Of a stretch of 64,000 bases of DNA, positions 55,762 to 64,000 are shown in pieces; within the stretch, counting starts at the first letter, position 1, and the number at the start of each line of letters is the position of its first letter. The position numbers and the translations under genes are program-made. The stretch lies in contig CP179198.1 of the NCBI GenBank assembly GCA_051201585.1, forward strand, positions 1,302,001 through 1,366,000. Direction: 5' to 3'. Origin of the DNA: UBA868 sp016776875 (GTDB lineage Bacteria; Pseudomonadota; Gammaproteobacteria; Arenicellales; UBA868). The notes beneath the pieces are model-generated. The model saw nothing but the letters and a program-made list of their open reading frames with translations, was not told where the DNA came from and ran no database searches.

Positions 55762-56253
55762 CTAAATTTCTCCCGATCGGGCCTGAACGGCTTTTAAAAA
55801 AGAACGGCTCCCCTTCTCGATAAGATCAAGCACCCGACTGAAGCCGTCCACTCCGCCATAATAGGGATCAGGCACAACCTGGCCGTAATGCTCGCCGGTG
55901 AAATTCAATAGAAGGTCAACGACCGCTGTCGCGCCATCAGGTCGAACAGAGACTAAATCGTCCAAATTATCGTGGTCCATCACCAGAATATAGTCAAACA
56001 CCAGGAAATCATTAGGCAGCACCTTTCGGGCGGCTAGCATCGAAATATCGATACCACGTTCCAGCGCTGCTGATTGCGCTCTGGAGTCTGGTGAACGGCC
56101 GACGTGAAAATCGTGCGTCCCTGCCGAGTCGACCCAGAATTGACTTAGCAGTCCCTCCCGCTCAATTAACTGTCGAAAAACCCCCTCCGCGGAAGGAGAA
56201 CGACAAATGTTGCCCATGCAAACAAACAACACAGAGGTTTTTTGAAGCGCCAA
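55762..56253 (-). CDS. Low-molecular-weight protein-tyrosine phosphatase
   Basis: 163-residue phosphatase with the active-site P-loop VCMGNICRSP near residue 11 and the general acid Asp in VVPDPYYGG. It most likely acts on envelope tyrosine kinases or other phosphotyrosine substrates, but its target is not shown by the neighbourhood. It sits between kdsB and nagZ, as in several gammaproteobacteria. Confidence 0.92.
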   Translation of the reverse strand: MALQKTSVLFVCMGNICRSPSAEGVFRQLIEREGLLSQFWVDSAGTHDFHVGRSPDSRAQSAALERGIDISMLAARKVLPNDFLVFDYILVMDHDNLDDLVSVRPDGATAVVDLLLNFTGEHYGQVVPDPYYGGVDGFSRVLDLIEKGSRSFLKAVQARSGEI

Positions 56254-56256
56254 GTC

Positions 56257-57021
56257 CTACCCCGATCGACTGAACAACCGGATGGCAGCCTCGAGATCAT
56301 CGAGCGTGTCCACACCAGAAGATGGCGCTTCGCGGGCCTCAACGACCACAATCTTGTCACCGCGCCATAATGCGCGCAACTGTTCCAGCCTCTCAGAGGC
56401 CTCAAGCGGCGTGACCGGCTCGGCAGTAAATGCATGAAGATAACCAACGCGATAAGCGTAAATGCCAATGTGTCGACGCGCTAATCGCCATGGCACACGA
56501 TCAGCGCTGCCCTCTGCATCGTTGCGCGCGAATGGAATCCCCGCTCTCGAAAAATATAGTGCAAAATTTTTTTCGTCTGTCACAACTTTGACCACGGCAG
56601 GATCAATAAATTGCCCAGGATTATCAAGGCCGGTCGCTGCGGTCGCGACACTGGCCAAAGGATTCGCGACCAACGCCGCTACGACCTGATCAATTAACCC
56701 GCCCGGCATGTCCGGCTCGTCTCCTTGAACGTTCACCACAATATCATCCGAATCGAGTTCGAGTGAGGTCGCGGCCTCGGCCACACGATCCGTGCCACTC
56801 TGATGCGAGACAGAAGTCAAACAAACCTCTCCTCCAAAATCATGGACGGCTTGGCTAATTCCATCATCATCAGTCGCAACGACAATTCGAGTCGCGGAAG
56901 ACTCCTTCACCGCCTCATACGTGCGTTGAATTAATGTTTTTCCTGCGACATCCCGTAAGGGTTTACCCGGAAGCCGCAGGGACGCAAACCGTGCAGGGAT
57001 AATCACACTGAACTCAACCAT
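56257..57021 (-). CDS. kdsB: 3-deoxy-manno-octulosonate cytidylyltransferase
   Basis: Activates Kdo with CTP for lipopolysaccharide core synthesis. It begins VIIPARFASLRLPGKPLRDVAGKTLIQ (in part) and has VATDDDGI, VNVQGDEPDMP and YAYRVGYL. 254 residues is normal. It overlaps lpxK by eight bases and has no trm112 (ycaR) between them. Confidence 0.96.
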   Translation of the reverse strand: MVEFSVIIPARFASLRLPGKPLRDVAGKTLIQRTYEAVKESSATRIVVATDDDGISQAVHDFGGEVCLTSVSHQSGTDRVAEAATSLELDSDDIVVNVQGDEPDMPGGLIDQVVAALVANPLASVATAATGLDNPGQFIDPAVVKVVTDEKNFALYFSRAGIPFARNDAEGSADRVPWRLARRHIGIYAYRVGYLHAFTAEPVTPLEASERLEQLRALWRGDKIVVVEAREAPSSGVDTLDDLEAAIRLFSRSG

Positions 57022-57997
57022 TTGCGATCCTCTGGCCTATAGTCCGCTCAATTTTTTCAATTATCTGATCGGGAAGTATGGTTTCCTGATCTACCGCCCA
57101 CCAGCTTTTTTGCGCAAATTCACGACACTTCACTTCGTCTTTAGTCGTCATCAATACGGTTCGGTCTGCGGGGAGATCCCCGGTAGTGAACTGATGGTGA
57201 TCACTAAAGGCTAAGGTCTCTAATTCGATTGATTTTGCCGCGAGTCCATTGAAAAAACGATCGGGATAATGGATGCCAGCAATAGCAACGACGGAAGTGC
57301 CTTCAAAGTCGCCTAGATCTTTCTGTTCGCCATCGACAAGATTGCGCGCTCGGGATAGATTCGAAACGACGAGTATCTCCCCTGACTCTGCTAACCCATT
57401 GCGTCTTATTTGGATATCAAAAGCATTCAGGCGAGACCGCGGCTCTCGGAGTGGGCCAGCCGGCAACAAAAGCCCGTTTCCGTAACTAAACTCGCCGTCG
57501 ACTACTGAGATTTCAACTGCTCGCCCCATTGCGAAGTGCTGTAGACCGTCATCGGATAAAATAATATCGACGTCACGTCTCAAGATGGTCCGGATCGCAA
57601 GCGCCCGATCCGGATACGCCACGACAGGTAGATGGGTCTGCTGCGATATGAGAACAGGCTCGTCTCCTACTTTTCGAGGGTCGCTATCCGGAGTGACTAC
57701 TGCGGGCTCCGTTAATTTCGCGCCATAACCTCGGGAGATAATCCCGGGATGCCACCCCCGGGATTGAAGCGCGCGAGCAAGCTCAATGATAATAGGTGTT
57801 TTTCCTGTCCCTCCCACTGTAATGTTTCCCACCACCACAACGGGCACCGGCGCATGATAAACCGACAACAGGCCCAACTTATAAGCCCAACGCCGGACGG
57901 TGATGATCATGTGATAGATCAGGCTCAACGGCGTCAGCAGAACGGTCACAAGACTAATACCCTGCCAAGACCGCTGTACAGCCGAGACAACTTTCAT
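57014..57997 (-). CDS. lpxK: Tetraacyldisaccharide 4'-kinase
   Basis: Inner-membrane kinase of lipid A synthesis. P-loop GNITVGGTGKTP near residue 57 and the following SRGYGAKL are diagnostic; DDGLQHFAMGR is the second metal motif. 327 residues, with an N-terminal membrane helix. It overlaps msbA and kdsB, forming a lipid A maturation operon. Confidence 0.95.
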   Translation of the reverse strand: MKVVSAVQRSWQGISLVTVLLTPLSLIYHMIITVRRWAYKLGLLSVYHAPVPVVVVGNITVGGTGKTPIIIELARALQSRGWHPGIISRGYGAKLTEPAVVTPDSDPRKVGDEPVLISQQTHLPVVAYPDRALAIRTILRRDVDIILSDDGLQHFAMGRAVEISVVDGEFSYGNGLLLPAGPLREPRSRLNAFDIQIRRNGLAESGEILVVSNLSRARNLVDGEQKDLGDFEGTSVVAIAGIHYPDRFFNGLAAKSIELETLAFSDHHQFTTGDLPADRTVLMTTKDEVKCREFAQKSWWAVDQETILPDQIIEKIERTIGQRIANG

Positions 57998-59775
57998 GTC
58001 TTTTGCTCGTATTCAATGGCCGTTTCAGATCGCTCCGCATTTTGCTGAGTAGCCCACATCGCCGCATATTGTCCCGATAGATTGAGAAGCGTCTGATGAC
58101 TGCCGGATTCAATAATCTTCCCACCCGAAAAGACATGAATCATGTCCGCGTGAGCAATAAACCCGAGCCTGTGCGCAATCAGCAAAACCGACTGATGTTG
58201 TGCGCGGCGAATAATCGCCTCGCGAACCCTCTCCTCAGAAAGCAAATCAAGTGCAGACGTCGCTTCATCCATGACCAGTATCGAGCCTTTCCTAAGAAGA
58301 GCTCGCGCTATCGCGACTCTTTGCCGCTGTCCACCCGAAAGCCGGTTGCCAAGCTCGCCTACCGACTGATCATCATCTGAAATGAGCTTATCAACCTCTA
58401 TCTCCTGAAGAATCTTCTCCAACTCCCCTGACGATTGGTCGTATTGACCATAGGTTATATTTTGCTTGATTGACCCATCGAACAAAATGGGCTCTTGCGA
58501 GACCCACGAGATCTGAGCGCGAAGCGCTTGGAGCGAATAATCATCGATGGGTCGACCGTCGATCAGAATTTGACCTTCAAATCCCCTGTAGAAGCCTAAC
58601 AGCAGGGATGCGGCCGTTGATTTCCCGCTGCCAGAATCTCCAACCAATGCAACCGTTTGACCTCGCCTCACCTCGAAGGAAACACCGGCCAGAGCGCAAT
58701 CCTCCCCGCTTGAATATCGGAAAACTACATCCCGAAACTCAATATGGCCATCAATGGGTACGCTTTGGGATGAACCGGCCCTAACGCGCTGCTCAGGTTT
58801 TTCATCCAAAAGTTGGAAAACGGTTGTCGCCGCGGCGATTCCCGCCTGTACGTATTCATTAACTCTCGCCAACCGCTTAATCGGACTCATGAGAAGAAGT
58901 ATGGTGCCGATATAGGACACAAAGGTCCCTGGCGTGACAAAGGCCACAATCGTGTCGCTCAGCGCCAGGTAAATAATGCCGGACACCCCGGTACCGGCAA
59001 TGAGCAGCAATAAAGGCACGCTGACTGCTGCTACCGCAACCTTTCTCATCGATTGCCTCCGGTTCGACTGATTAACGGCTTCAAATGCTAACTCTTCCTC
59101 GGCGAATCCATTGTAGGCCTTGATGACACGTTGGCCCTGAGCGGCTTCCTTCGTCGCGTGGGTAATACCGGCCATTGAGTTCTGAATTTTTTCGCTCGAG
59201 CGGCGAAACCGACTAGATGCCCGCCTGACAATAATAGTCACGATTGGCGTAATCAAAAGAAACAATAGCGTTAAAGACCAACTCAGAATAAACATCCAAA
59301 CAAGCAGTCCGATTGCCAGCAACGAGTCTTTGACCGTTACCCTGACCGCGGTCGTGCAGGCATCTGAAACCTGTTCAAGATCGTAAATTAGTCTTGAAAT
59401 TAATGTCGCACTTGAATTTTGATCGAAATACTGCGACGGCAATCGAATCATCTTTGCAAATAATTCCTGTCGAAGATCGTAGATAACGCGTCGCCCCACC
59501 CAAGCGATACAGTATTCGTCTGCGACTGCGCCCAGCGCACGAGCAACAAAAACGCCCATCAATAAAAACGGCGTAAGCTGAATAATTGCGCGATCCCGCT
59601 CAACAAAGCCACCATCCATAATCGGCTTGAGCAAGGCGGCGAAAGCCACCTCGGCCCCCGCGACCATTGCCATTCCGATTAGACTGAAGATAAAGATATT
59701 TTTATACGGCCAAACGTAACCCAGTAACCGCTTATAAATGATCACGCCACGAGATTGTGTCTTCGAAAACATCAT
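57994..59775 (-). CDS. msbA: Lipid A export ATP-binding/permease MsbA
   Basis: Half-transporter of 593 residues that flips lipid A-core across the inner membrane. Six membrane helices precede the nucleotide-binding domain: Walker A VGDSGSGKSTAA, signature LSGGQRQRVAIARALL and Walker B ILVMDEATSALD. It overlaps exbD and lpxK by four bases each, so envelope genes here are translationally coupled. Confidence 0.95.
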   Translation of the reverse strand: MMFSKTQSRGVIIYKRLLGYVWPYKNIFIFSLIGMAMVAGAEVAFAALLKPIMDGGFVERDRAIIQLTPFLLMGVFVARALGAVADEYCIAWVGRRVIYDLRQELFAKMIRLPSQYFDQNSSATLISRLIYDLEQVSDACTTAVRVTVKDSLLAIGLLVWMFILSWSLTLLFLLITPIVTIIVRRASSRFRRSSEKIQNSMAGITHATKEAAQGQRVIKAYNGFAEEELAFEAVNQSNRRQSMRKVAVAAVSVPLLLLIAGTGVSGIIYLALSDTIVAFVTPGTFVSYIGTILLLMSPIKRLARVNEYVQAGIAAATTVFQLLDEKPEQRVRAGSSQSVPIDGHIEFRDVVFRYSSGEDCALAGVSFEVRRGQTVALVGDSGSGKSTAASLLLGFYRGFEGQILIDGRPIDDYSLQALRAQISWVSQEPILFDGSIKQNITYGQYDQSSGELEKILQEIEVDKLISDDDQSVGELGNRLSGGQRQRVAIARALLRKGSILVMDEATSALDLLSEERVREAIIRRAQHQSVLLIAHRLGFIAHADMIHVFSGGKIIESGSHQTLLNLSGQYAAMWATQQNAERSETAIEYEQKT

Positions 59776-60209
59776 GATGGTCCCGCCTCAGCCGCAAAAC
59801 GGACCTTTTTAAGGCCGATTTTTCGTGCCGCATCGAGACAGAAAACCACCGACTCATGCGGGGTTTGGCCATCTGCTTTAATCACAAGCGTCCCGTCCGG
59901 ATGCTGATCAAAAAGAATCTGGAGTTGTTTTGCTAAATCCTGAGGCGCGGTGGCCTTGAGTTCAGATTGCTGACCTTTTGAATCGATTGCGACGTTATAA
60001 CGGCCGACAGAATCTATCGCCAAAACAATGTTCGTAATGCCTTCAATTGGTTTAGAACTGGAATTAGCCGTTGGAAGGGACAGGTCAAGCTTTGTCTCTT
60101 TTTGAAACGTCGTTGAGACCATGAAAAAAATAAGCAGTAAAAAGACAACATCAATCAGCGGTGTTAAATTGATTGAAACTTCTTCTTCAGATGTCGTCGA
60201 AAACTTCAA
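59772..60209 (-). CDS. exbD: Biopolymer transport protein ExbD/TolR family
   Basis: 145-residue protein with one N-terminal membrane helix (NLTPLIDVVFLLLIFFMVSTTF, with the conserved Asp) and a periplasmic domain. Works with an ExbB-type channel to energise TonB-like transport or, in this conserved spot before msbA, envelope processes. It overlaps exbB by four bases. Confidence 0.93.
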   Translation of the reverse strand: MKFSTTSEEEVSINLTPLIDVVFLLLIFFMVSTTFQKETKLDLSLPTANSSSKPIEGITNIVLAIDSVGRYNVAIDSKGQQSELKATAPQDLAKQLQILFDQHPDGTLVIKADGQTPHESVVFCLDAARKIGLKKVRFAAEAGPS

Positions 60210-60817
60210 TTGACATTCCTCGTTTGTAATATCTCGAGCAGTCTTAACGCATGCTGCTCAATCTCAACACTTAACTCCCGAACTTGACCTCGAAAATATC
60301 TTTGAAACATCAGACTCGGTATCCCCACTGACAAACCCGCAGCGGTTGTAATTAACGCCTCGGAAATTCCGCCGGCCAGAATCTGGGGATCCCCAACGCC
60401 GGCAACGGTAATGGCTGCGAAGACCTTAATCATCCCAATAACCGTCCCTAACAACCCCAGAAGGGGCGTTGTTGCGGCGATTGTCCCTAAAGCGTTGAGA
60501 TACCGCTCAAATTCGTGCACAACGTGTCGCCCCGCCTCTTCGAACGCGTCACTTATCCGTGCTGGATGACTTTGGACACTTGCAAGACCTGCGGCCAGGA
60601 CTCGTCCCAATGGCGACGAACGACGCAACAAAGCGATCCGATCGGGTGAAAGGCTCCCTCGATCTAATGCACGATCAATATCGGCAACGAGGCCCTCCGG
60701 CATAACGACACGCCTTCTAAGCACTAGAGATCTTTCAATAATAATCGCAAGGGAAATCACCGAACAGGCAATGATTGGGAGCATCAACCAACCGCCGCTT
60801 TTTATAAATTCAATCAT
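60206..60817 (-). CDS. exbB: MotA/TolQ/ExbB proton channel family protein
   Basis: 203-residue membrane protein with three helices. The conserved TTPLLGLLGTVIGMIKVFAAI and ISEALITTAAGLSVGIPSLM segments are typical of ExbB. It pairs with the downstream exbD. The exbB-exbD-msbA-lpxK arrangement is common in gammaproteobacteria. Confidence 0.93.
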   Translation of the reverse strand: MIEFIKSGGWLMLPIIACSVISLAIIIERSLVLRRRVVMPEGLVADIDRALDRGSLSPDRIALLRRSSPLGRVLAAGLASVQSHPARISDAFEEAGRHVVHEFERYLNALGTIAATTPLLGLLGTVIGMIKVFAAITVAGVGDPQILAGGISEALITTAAGLSVGIPSLMFQRYFRGQVRELSVEIEQHALRLLEILQTRNVN

Positions 60818-60902
60818 TCGTGTCGTCGGTAAAGATCAAGTTTTTTGCAGTCAGAGGGTTACAGAGGCCAATTTTAACCGCCTTCCGCAGTAACGGTAGT
60901 TT

Positions 60903-63242
60903 TTATAGATCGATTGAGCGCCATATTCGAACATTCCGGTCAATATAGGTTGTCTCATCCCACCCCGATCTTCGACTCACCAAATCAATCTGGCCGACTT
61001 GAGCCGTATCCAGAATACGGATCCCCCGTCGCCGGTACCGACTCACCACCTGGTTGCTCGGATGACCATATCGATTATTCAGGCCCCTACTCAGAATGCC
61101 AAGTTTCGGATTAACTTTGCTCAGAAATATAGTGGACGATGAACTGTGGGAGCCATGGTGCGGAATTTGTATCACGTCCGATCTGAGCTGTTGTCCATGA
61201 AAATCGCTGAGCGCGACCTCCGCCGGACGTTCCAGATCTCCCGTGAAAAGCGCGGTTCCAAATTCTCCCTTGATGTGAAGGACGCAGGATTTATTGTTGT
61301 CCTCAGGGAACTGAAGATCTGACAGATTGAGAAAACGAAATTCGACGCCGTCAAAATTCCACCGCATCGGAAACACGCAACGCCGATCGCCATTATTAAC
61401 CGGTTCACCGCTAAATATTTTCGATCCGTGCAGACGAGACTCTACCGAAGACAGTCCGCCAGCGTGATCGGCGGCGCGATGACTGATTATCGCAACATCA
61501 AACGTGTCTTTCTGGTGTCGACGAAAAGCGCCATCAATTGAATCTCTCGCGGGACTAAATAATCCAAAAGCCGGCCCAAAGTCATATGCCACAGAGTGAT
61601 TGTGGGTTCGAATGATCGCAGCGAGACCCTGCCCTACGTCAATGAACCGGATTGAAAATTCACCGTTGACTAACTTTTGGGGAGGATCAACGTTAAGAGA
61701 CAAAATTCCGATACCCAATAAGAAAAAAATACCAGGTGTTTTTTTCGTTCTTAAGAGGAAACAGGATAAAAAACCAGAAACCATCACTAATAAAAATAAC
61801 GAATATTGATTGAGTTGAATTACAGCCCAGGATTGTCTTTCCAAAAGATCGGCGAAATTAAAAACTAAAAATAAAAAGAAATCAGCTAAACCGACTAACC
61901 GATCGCCAAACAATTCAAAACCAATACCGGACATCACTAACCCCGCCATCACAACCGGGATGACCAAAAAACCAAAAACAGGAACCGCGAACAGGTTAAT
62001 CATTGGCGAGACCATCGATATTTCCTGGAAAAGAAGCCCAAGCAAGGGTGTCAATCCAATAAACAACGCCAGTTGAGCAACAAGCAGGCGCTTAAAACCC
62101 GGGATTAACAAGCTGAAACGATTACGGCTCGCGTTTATCGGAGTGTTTTGATTTTCTGAAGTGACAGCACGACCTTCAAACGCCGATCCGAGAATCCAGA
62201 CCGCCGAGAAAGATAACCAGAAAGCTGTAGAGAAAATGCTGAAGGGGATTAACCAGGCGAACATAAAAATTGTAACTGCAAGGATCGACACAAAACTAAC
62301 CCGCCTTAACAACAAAACCGCGCTAACGACGACTACCAACATCACGAATGCTCTCAGGGTTGGCACAGGGAACCCCGCCATCTCAGCATACGCATATGCG
62401 CAAAAAACGCTCAAAGTCATCGCAAGATATTTTTTTGGAAAAATACCGTTACAAAACTTTAATGGATAGATCAGGAAACGAATTAGAACCAATGACCAGA
62501 AAGCGACCAGTCCAATGTGCAGGCCGGAGATCGCAACCAGGTGACTCAATCCTGTTCTACGGAGTAACTCCCAGCGATCTGCGATAATGAGGCCGCGATC
62601 TCCTACGGCAAGGGCAAGAATTAAATCGGGATAAAGCAGTGTTGACGACAACGTGTTGAGGCGCTTTAAGAATCTTGTTTTGATCGAGAGGCTGGTGTCC
62701 CGTCCGCGTTCAATTCGTTCCCCGGCAACAACATATCCCAACCCGGTAATCCCTGCTAAAAAAAGAGTTTTCTCATAGTCAAAACCGTCCGTATTCCAGT
62801 AGCCTCGGGGCCGTCGCAGTTTGACTGTAAATCGCCATTTCTCTCCTTTCTTTGGCACTTGATAATCGTCAAACCAGGACAAACGGATTTTTGGCGGCCG
62901 GAATTTTGAAACGCCTGCGGTATTTACACTCTCTATTTTTAAATTAAATCTTACGAAATCATCGCCAATTTTAGAATGTTCTGATATCGATCCAGATACT
63001 TGAATCTCGTCCAAAAACCAATGCCCCGGTGGGCGTTGATCAAGTGACCAGTCTGCAAATACATTTGACCAAACAAGGCCGACCAAAAGCCATCCACACG
63101 ATCGAACAATTCCGGTCCCGACTGACGCTAAACCAAAAATCAATAACCCCACTGCGACAGGAGCCGGCAGCAAATTCGATTGGAGACTCAACAGTCCGAC
63201 GCCAACCGCAAATCCAGTAGCTGAAAAGAACCGTCGCGACAT
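60903..63242 (-). CDS. comEC: DNA internalisation protein ComEC/Rec2
   Basis: About 779-residue membrane channel for DNA uptake. Many helices with the competence domain (RRTGLSHLVAISGLHIGLVAF) occupy the middle, and the C-terminal metallo-beta-lactamase domain shows AIISHRAADHAGG (HxxxDH-like, with H-R-A-A-D-H), TGDLERPAE and IPHHGSHSSSS. Start 63242 gives MSRRFFSATG; an in-frame ATG at 63266 is possible. Long N-terminal helices follow. Divergence of the DUF4131 segment is normal. No pilus genes nearby. Confidence 0.93.
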   Translation of the reverse strand: MSRRFFSATGFAVGVGLLSLQSNLLPAPVAVGLLIFGLASVGTGIVRSCGWLLVGLVWSNVFADWSLDQRPPGHWFLDEIQVSGSISEHSKIGDDFVRFNLKIESVNTAGVSKFRPPKIRLSWFDDYQVPKKGEKWRFTVKLRRPRGYWNTDGFDYEKTLFLAGITGLGYVVAGERIERGRDTSLSIKTRFLKRLNTLSSTLLYPDLILALAVGDRGLIIADRWELLRRTGLSHLVAISGLHIGLVAFWSLVLIRFLIYPLKFCNGIFPKKYLAMTLSVFCAYAYAEMAGFPVPTLRAFVMLVVVVSAVLLLRRVSFVSILAVTIFMFAWLIPFSIFSTAFWLSFSAVWILGSAFEGRAVTSENQNTPINASRNRFSLLIPGFKRLLVAQLALFIGLTPLLGLLFQEISMVSPMINLFAVPVFGFLVIPVVMAGLVMSGIGFELFGDRLVGLADFFLFLVFNFADLLERQSWAVIQLNQYSLFLLVMVSGFLSCFLLRTKKTPGIFFLLGIGILSLNVDPPQKLVNGEFSIRFIDVGQGLAAIIRTHNHSVAYDFGPAFGLFSPARDSIDGAFRRHQKDTFDVAIISHRAADHAGGLSSVESRLHGSKIFSGEPVNNGDRRCVFPMRWNFDGVEFRFLNLSDLQFPEDNNKSCVLHIKGEFGTALFTGDLERPAEVALSDFHGQQLRSDVIQIPHHGSHSSSSTIFLSKVNPKLGILSRGLNNRYGHPSNQVVSRYRRRGIRILDTAQVGQIDLVSRRSGWDETTYIDRNVRIWRSIDL

Positions 63243-63370
63243 GCTCGCTGACCCTATATACAACATTGTTGCGAATAGGATAGGGTTTTGGACTTGTTTT
63301 TCGCTGTGACCTAATTCCCTAAAATGGTGAAGTCACTCACAAGCGACATCACCCGAGAATAGCAACAACC

Positions 63371-64000
63371 CTATAACAGGTTAAGACGACCTTCCGTGAG
63401 GATATAGTGGCGTTCAAACTGATCTGCAAAAGTGCTGTCATGGGTCGCTACCAGGAGCGACAGTTTTTCAGCCTCTACGAGTTCAAACATCAAATCCTGA
63501 ATCTCTTGGGCTGTTTTTGAATCAAGATTGCCAGTTGGTTCATCCGCTAAAACCAGAGCGGGTTTGGTGACCAGAGCTCGTGCGACGGCGGCTCGCTGAC
63601 GCTCGCCTCCGGATAATTGCGCCGGCTTATGATCCAGGCGATGAGATAGGGATACAGAATCAAGCATGGTTGATGCGCGATCCCGAGCCTCGCTTTTTGG
63701 GACACCACGGATGAGGAGTGGCATTGCCACATTTTCCAATGCGGAAAACTCCATCAAAAGATGATGAAATTGGTAAATAAATCCAAGATTCTGATTGCGG
63801 GCGATCCCAATTCTCTTTGGCGACAGTTGCGATAATTCCTCTCCGACCAGAAAGACCTCTCCACGGGTAGGTTTCATCAACCCGCCAAGCGTGTGCAGCA
63901 GCGTACTTTTTCCGCTGCCTGACGCGCCGGTGATCGCAATGGTATTTGTTGTGTCGATCTGTAGGTCAATACCCTTGAGCACATCTACTGAATGCGCCTC
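63371..64000 (-). CDS. lolD: Lipoprotein-releasing ABC ATPase LolD, 5' end missing
   Basis: ATPase of the LolCDE complex, which releases lipoproteins from the inner membrane. Walker A GASGSGKSTLL, Q-loop IYQFHHLL, signature LSGGERQRAAVARAL and Walker B LVLADEPTGNLD are all visible. The frame is open to base 64000, so the N-terminus is outside. FIYQFHHLLMEFSALENVAMPLL is a LolD hallmark against other MacB-type ATPases. lolD next to comEC is a usual order. Confidence 0.93.
   Translation of the reverse strand, partial: EAHSVDVLKGIDLQIDTTNTIAITGASGSGKSTLLHTLGGLMKPTRGEVFLVGEELSQLSPKRIGIARNQNLGFIYQFHHLLMEFSALENVAMPLLIRGVPKSEARDRASTMLDSVSLSHRLDHKPAQLSGGERQRAAVARALVTKPALVLADEPTGNLDSKTAQEIQDLMFELVEAEKLSLLVATHDSTFADQFERHYILTEGRLNLL

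Overview
The window is about 64 kb of chromosome, most likely from an uncultured marine or aquatic gammaproteobacterium. The basis is gene order and protein type rather than a species match: pcm-yqaA-nlpD, a long RNase E gene divergent from rluC, the sppA-maf-rpmF-plsX-fabH-fabG-acpP-fabF-mltG-tmk-holB-pilZ-tatD string, and lolD-comEC-exbB-exbD-msbA-lpxK-kdsB-ptp-nagZ are all gammaproteobacterial arrangements. I see no insertion sequences, prophage or CRISPR.

Layout. 1-6.8 kb: pcm (cut by the window edge), a DedA/YqaA membrane protein, nlpD, an Mth938-like protein, homoserine dehydrogenase, threonine synthase, a 3'-5' exonuclease and rlmD. 6.8-21.2 kb: rne, rluC, Rieske protein, sppA, maf, rpmF and the fatty-acid/cell-wall/replication string ending in tatD. 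21.4-25.4 kb: bactofilin, a small unknown gene and a two-component pair resembling the proteobacterial dedicated-sortase regulators. 25.4-29.4 kb: a phosphoribosyltransferase, a heparin-lyase-I-like secreted protein, tRNA-Leu and two exported proteins. 29.7-33.6 kb: a bufferin (copper-binding peptide) operon bufA-bufB-bufC-doxX followed by an ECF sigma factor and its NrsF-type anti-sigma factor. 33.8-38.3 kb: a carboxymuconolactone decarboxylase-like protein, an octaheme cytochrome with TPRs, tRNA-Cys and a sulfatase. 38.4-39.7 kb: two paralogous TetR regulators. 40.2-44.8 kb: a LysW amino-group-carrier-protein cluster (lysW-lysX-lysY-class II amidohydrolase-lysZ-lysJ). 44.9-50.9 kb: a small basic ORF, a DUF2207 protein, lemA, an acid phosphatase, tRNA-Gly, an acetamidase and a class II aldolase. 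51-64 kb: pgsA, uvrC, a uracil-DNA glycosylase, efp, nagZ, a phosphotyrosine phosphatase, kdsB, lpxK, msbA, exbD, exbB, comEC and lolD (cut).

Two observations stand out. First, the LysW cluster is of the Thermus/archaeal type, is unusual for a gammaproteobacterium, and has no LysK release peptidase in the window. In its place, between lysY and lysZ, sits an EgtC/YafJ-type N-terminal-nucleophile amidohydrolase, a family that can cut gamma-glutamyl amides, which is the bond joining the substrate to LysW. Second, fifteen reading-frame breaks interrupt or fuse otherwise well-conserved genes (thrC, rlmD, fabF, uvrC, nagZ, argC/lysY and others). Thirteen are net +1 shifts lying on or next to the tetramer AGCT, in all three codon phases. 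This points to a DNA-level or sequence-level cause, most simply a systematic base-calling error at a modified AGCT motif. I therefore treat the affected genes as functional in the organism and the apparent PlsX-FabH fusion as an artefact.
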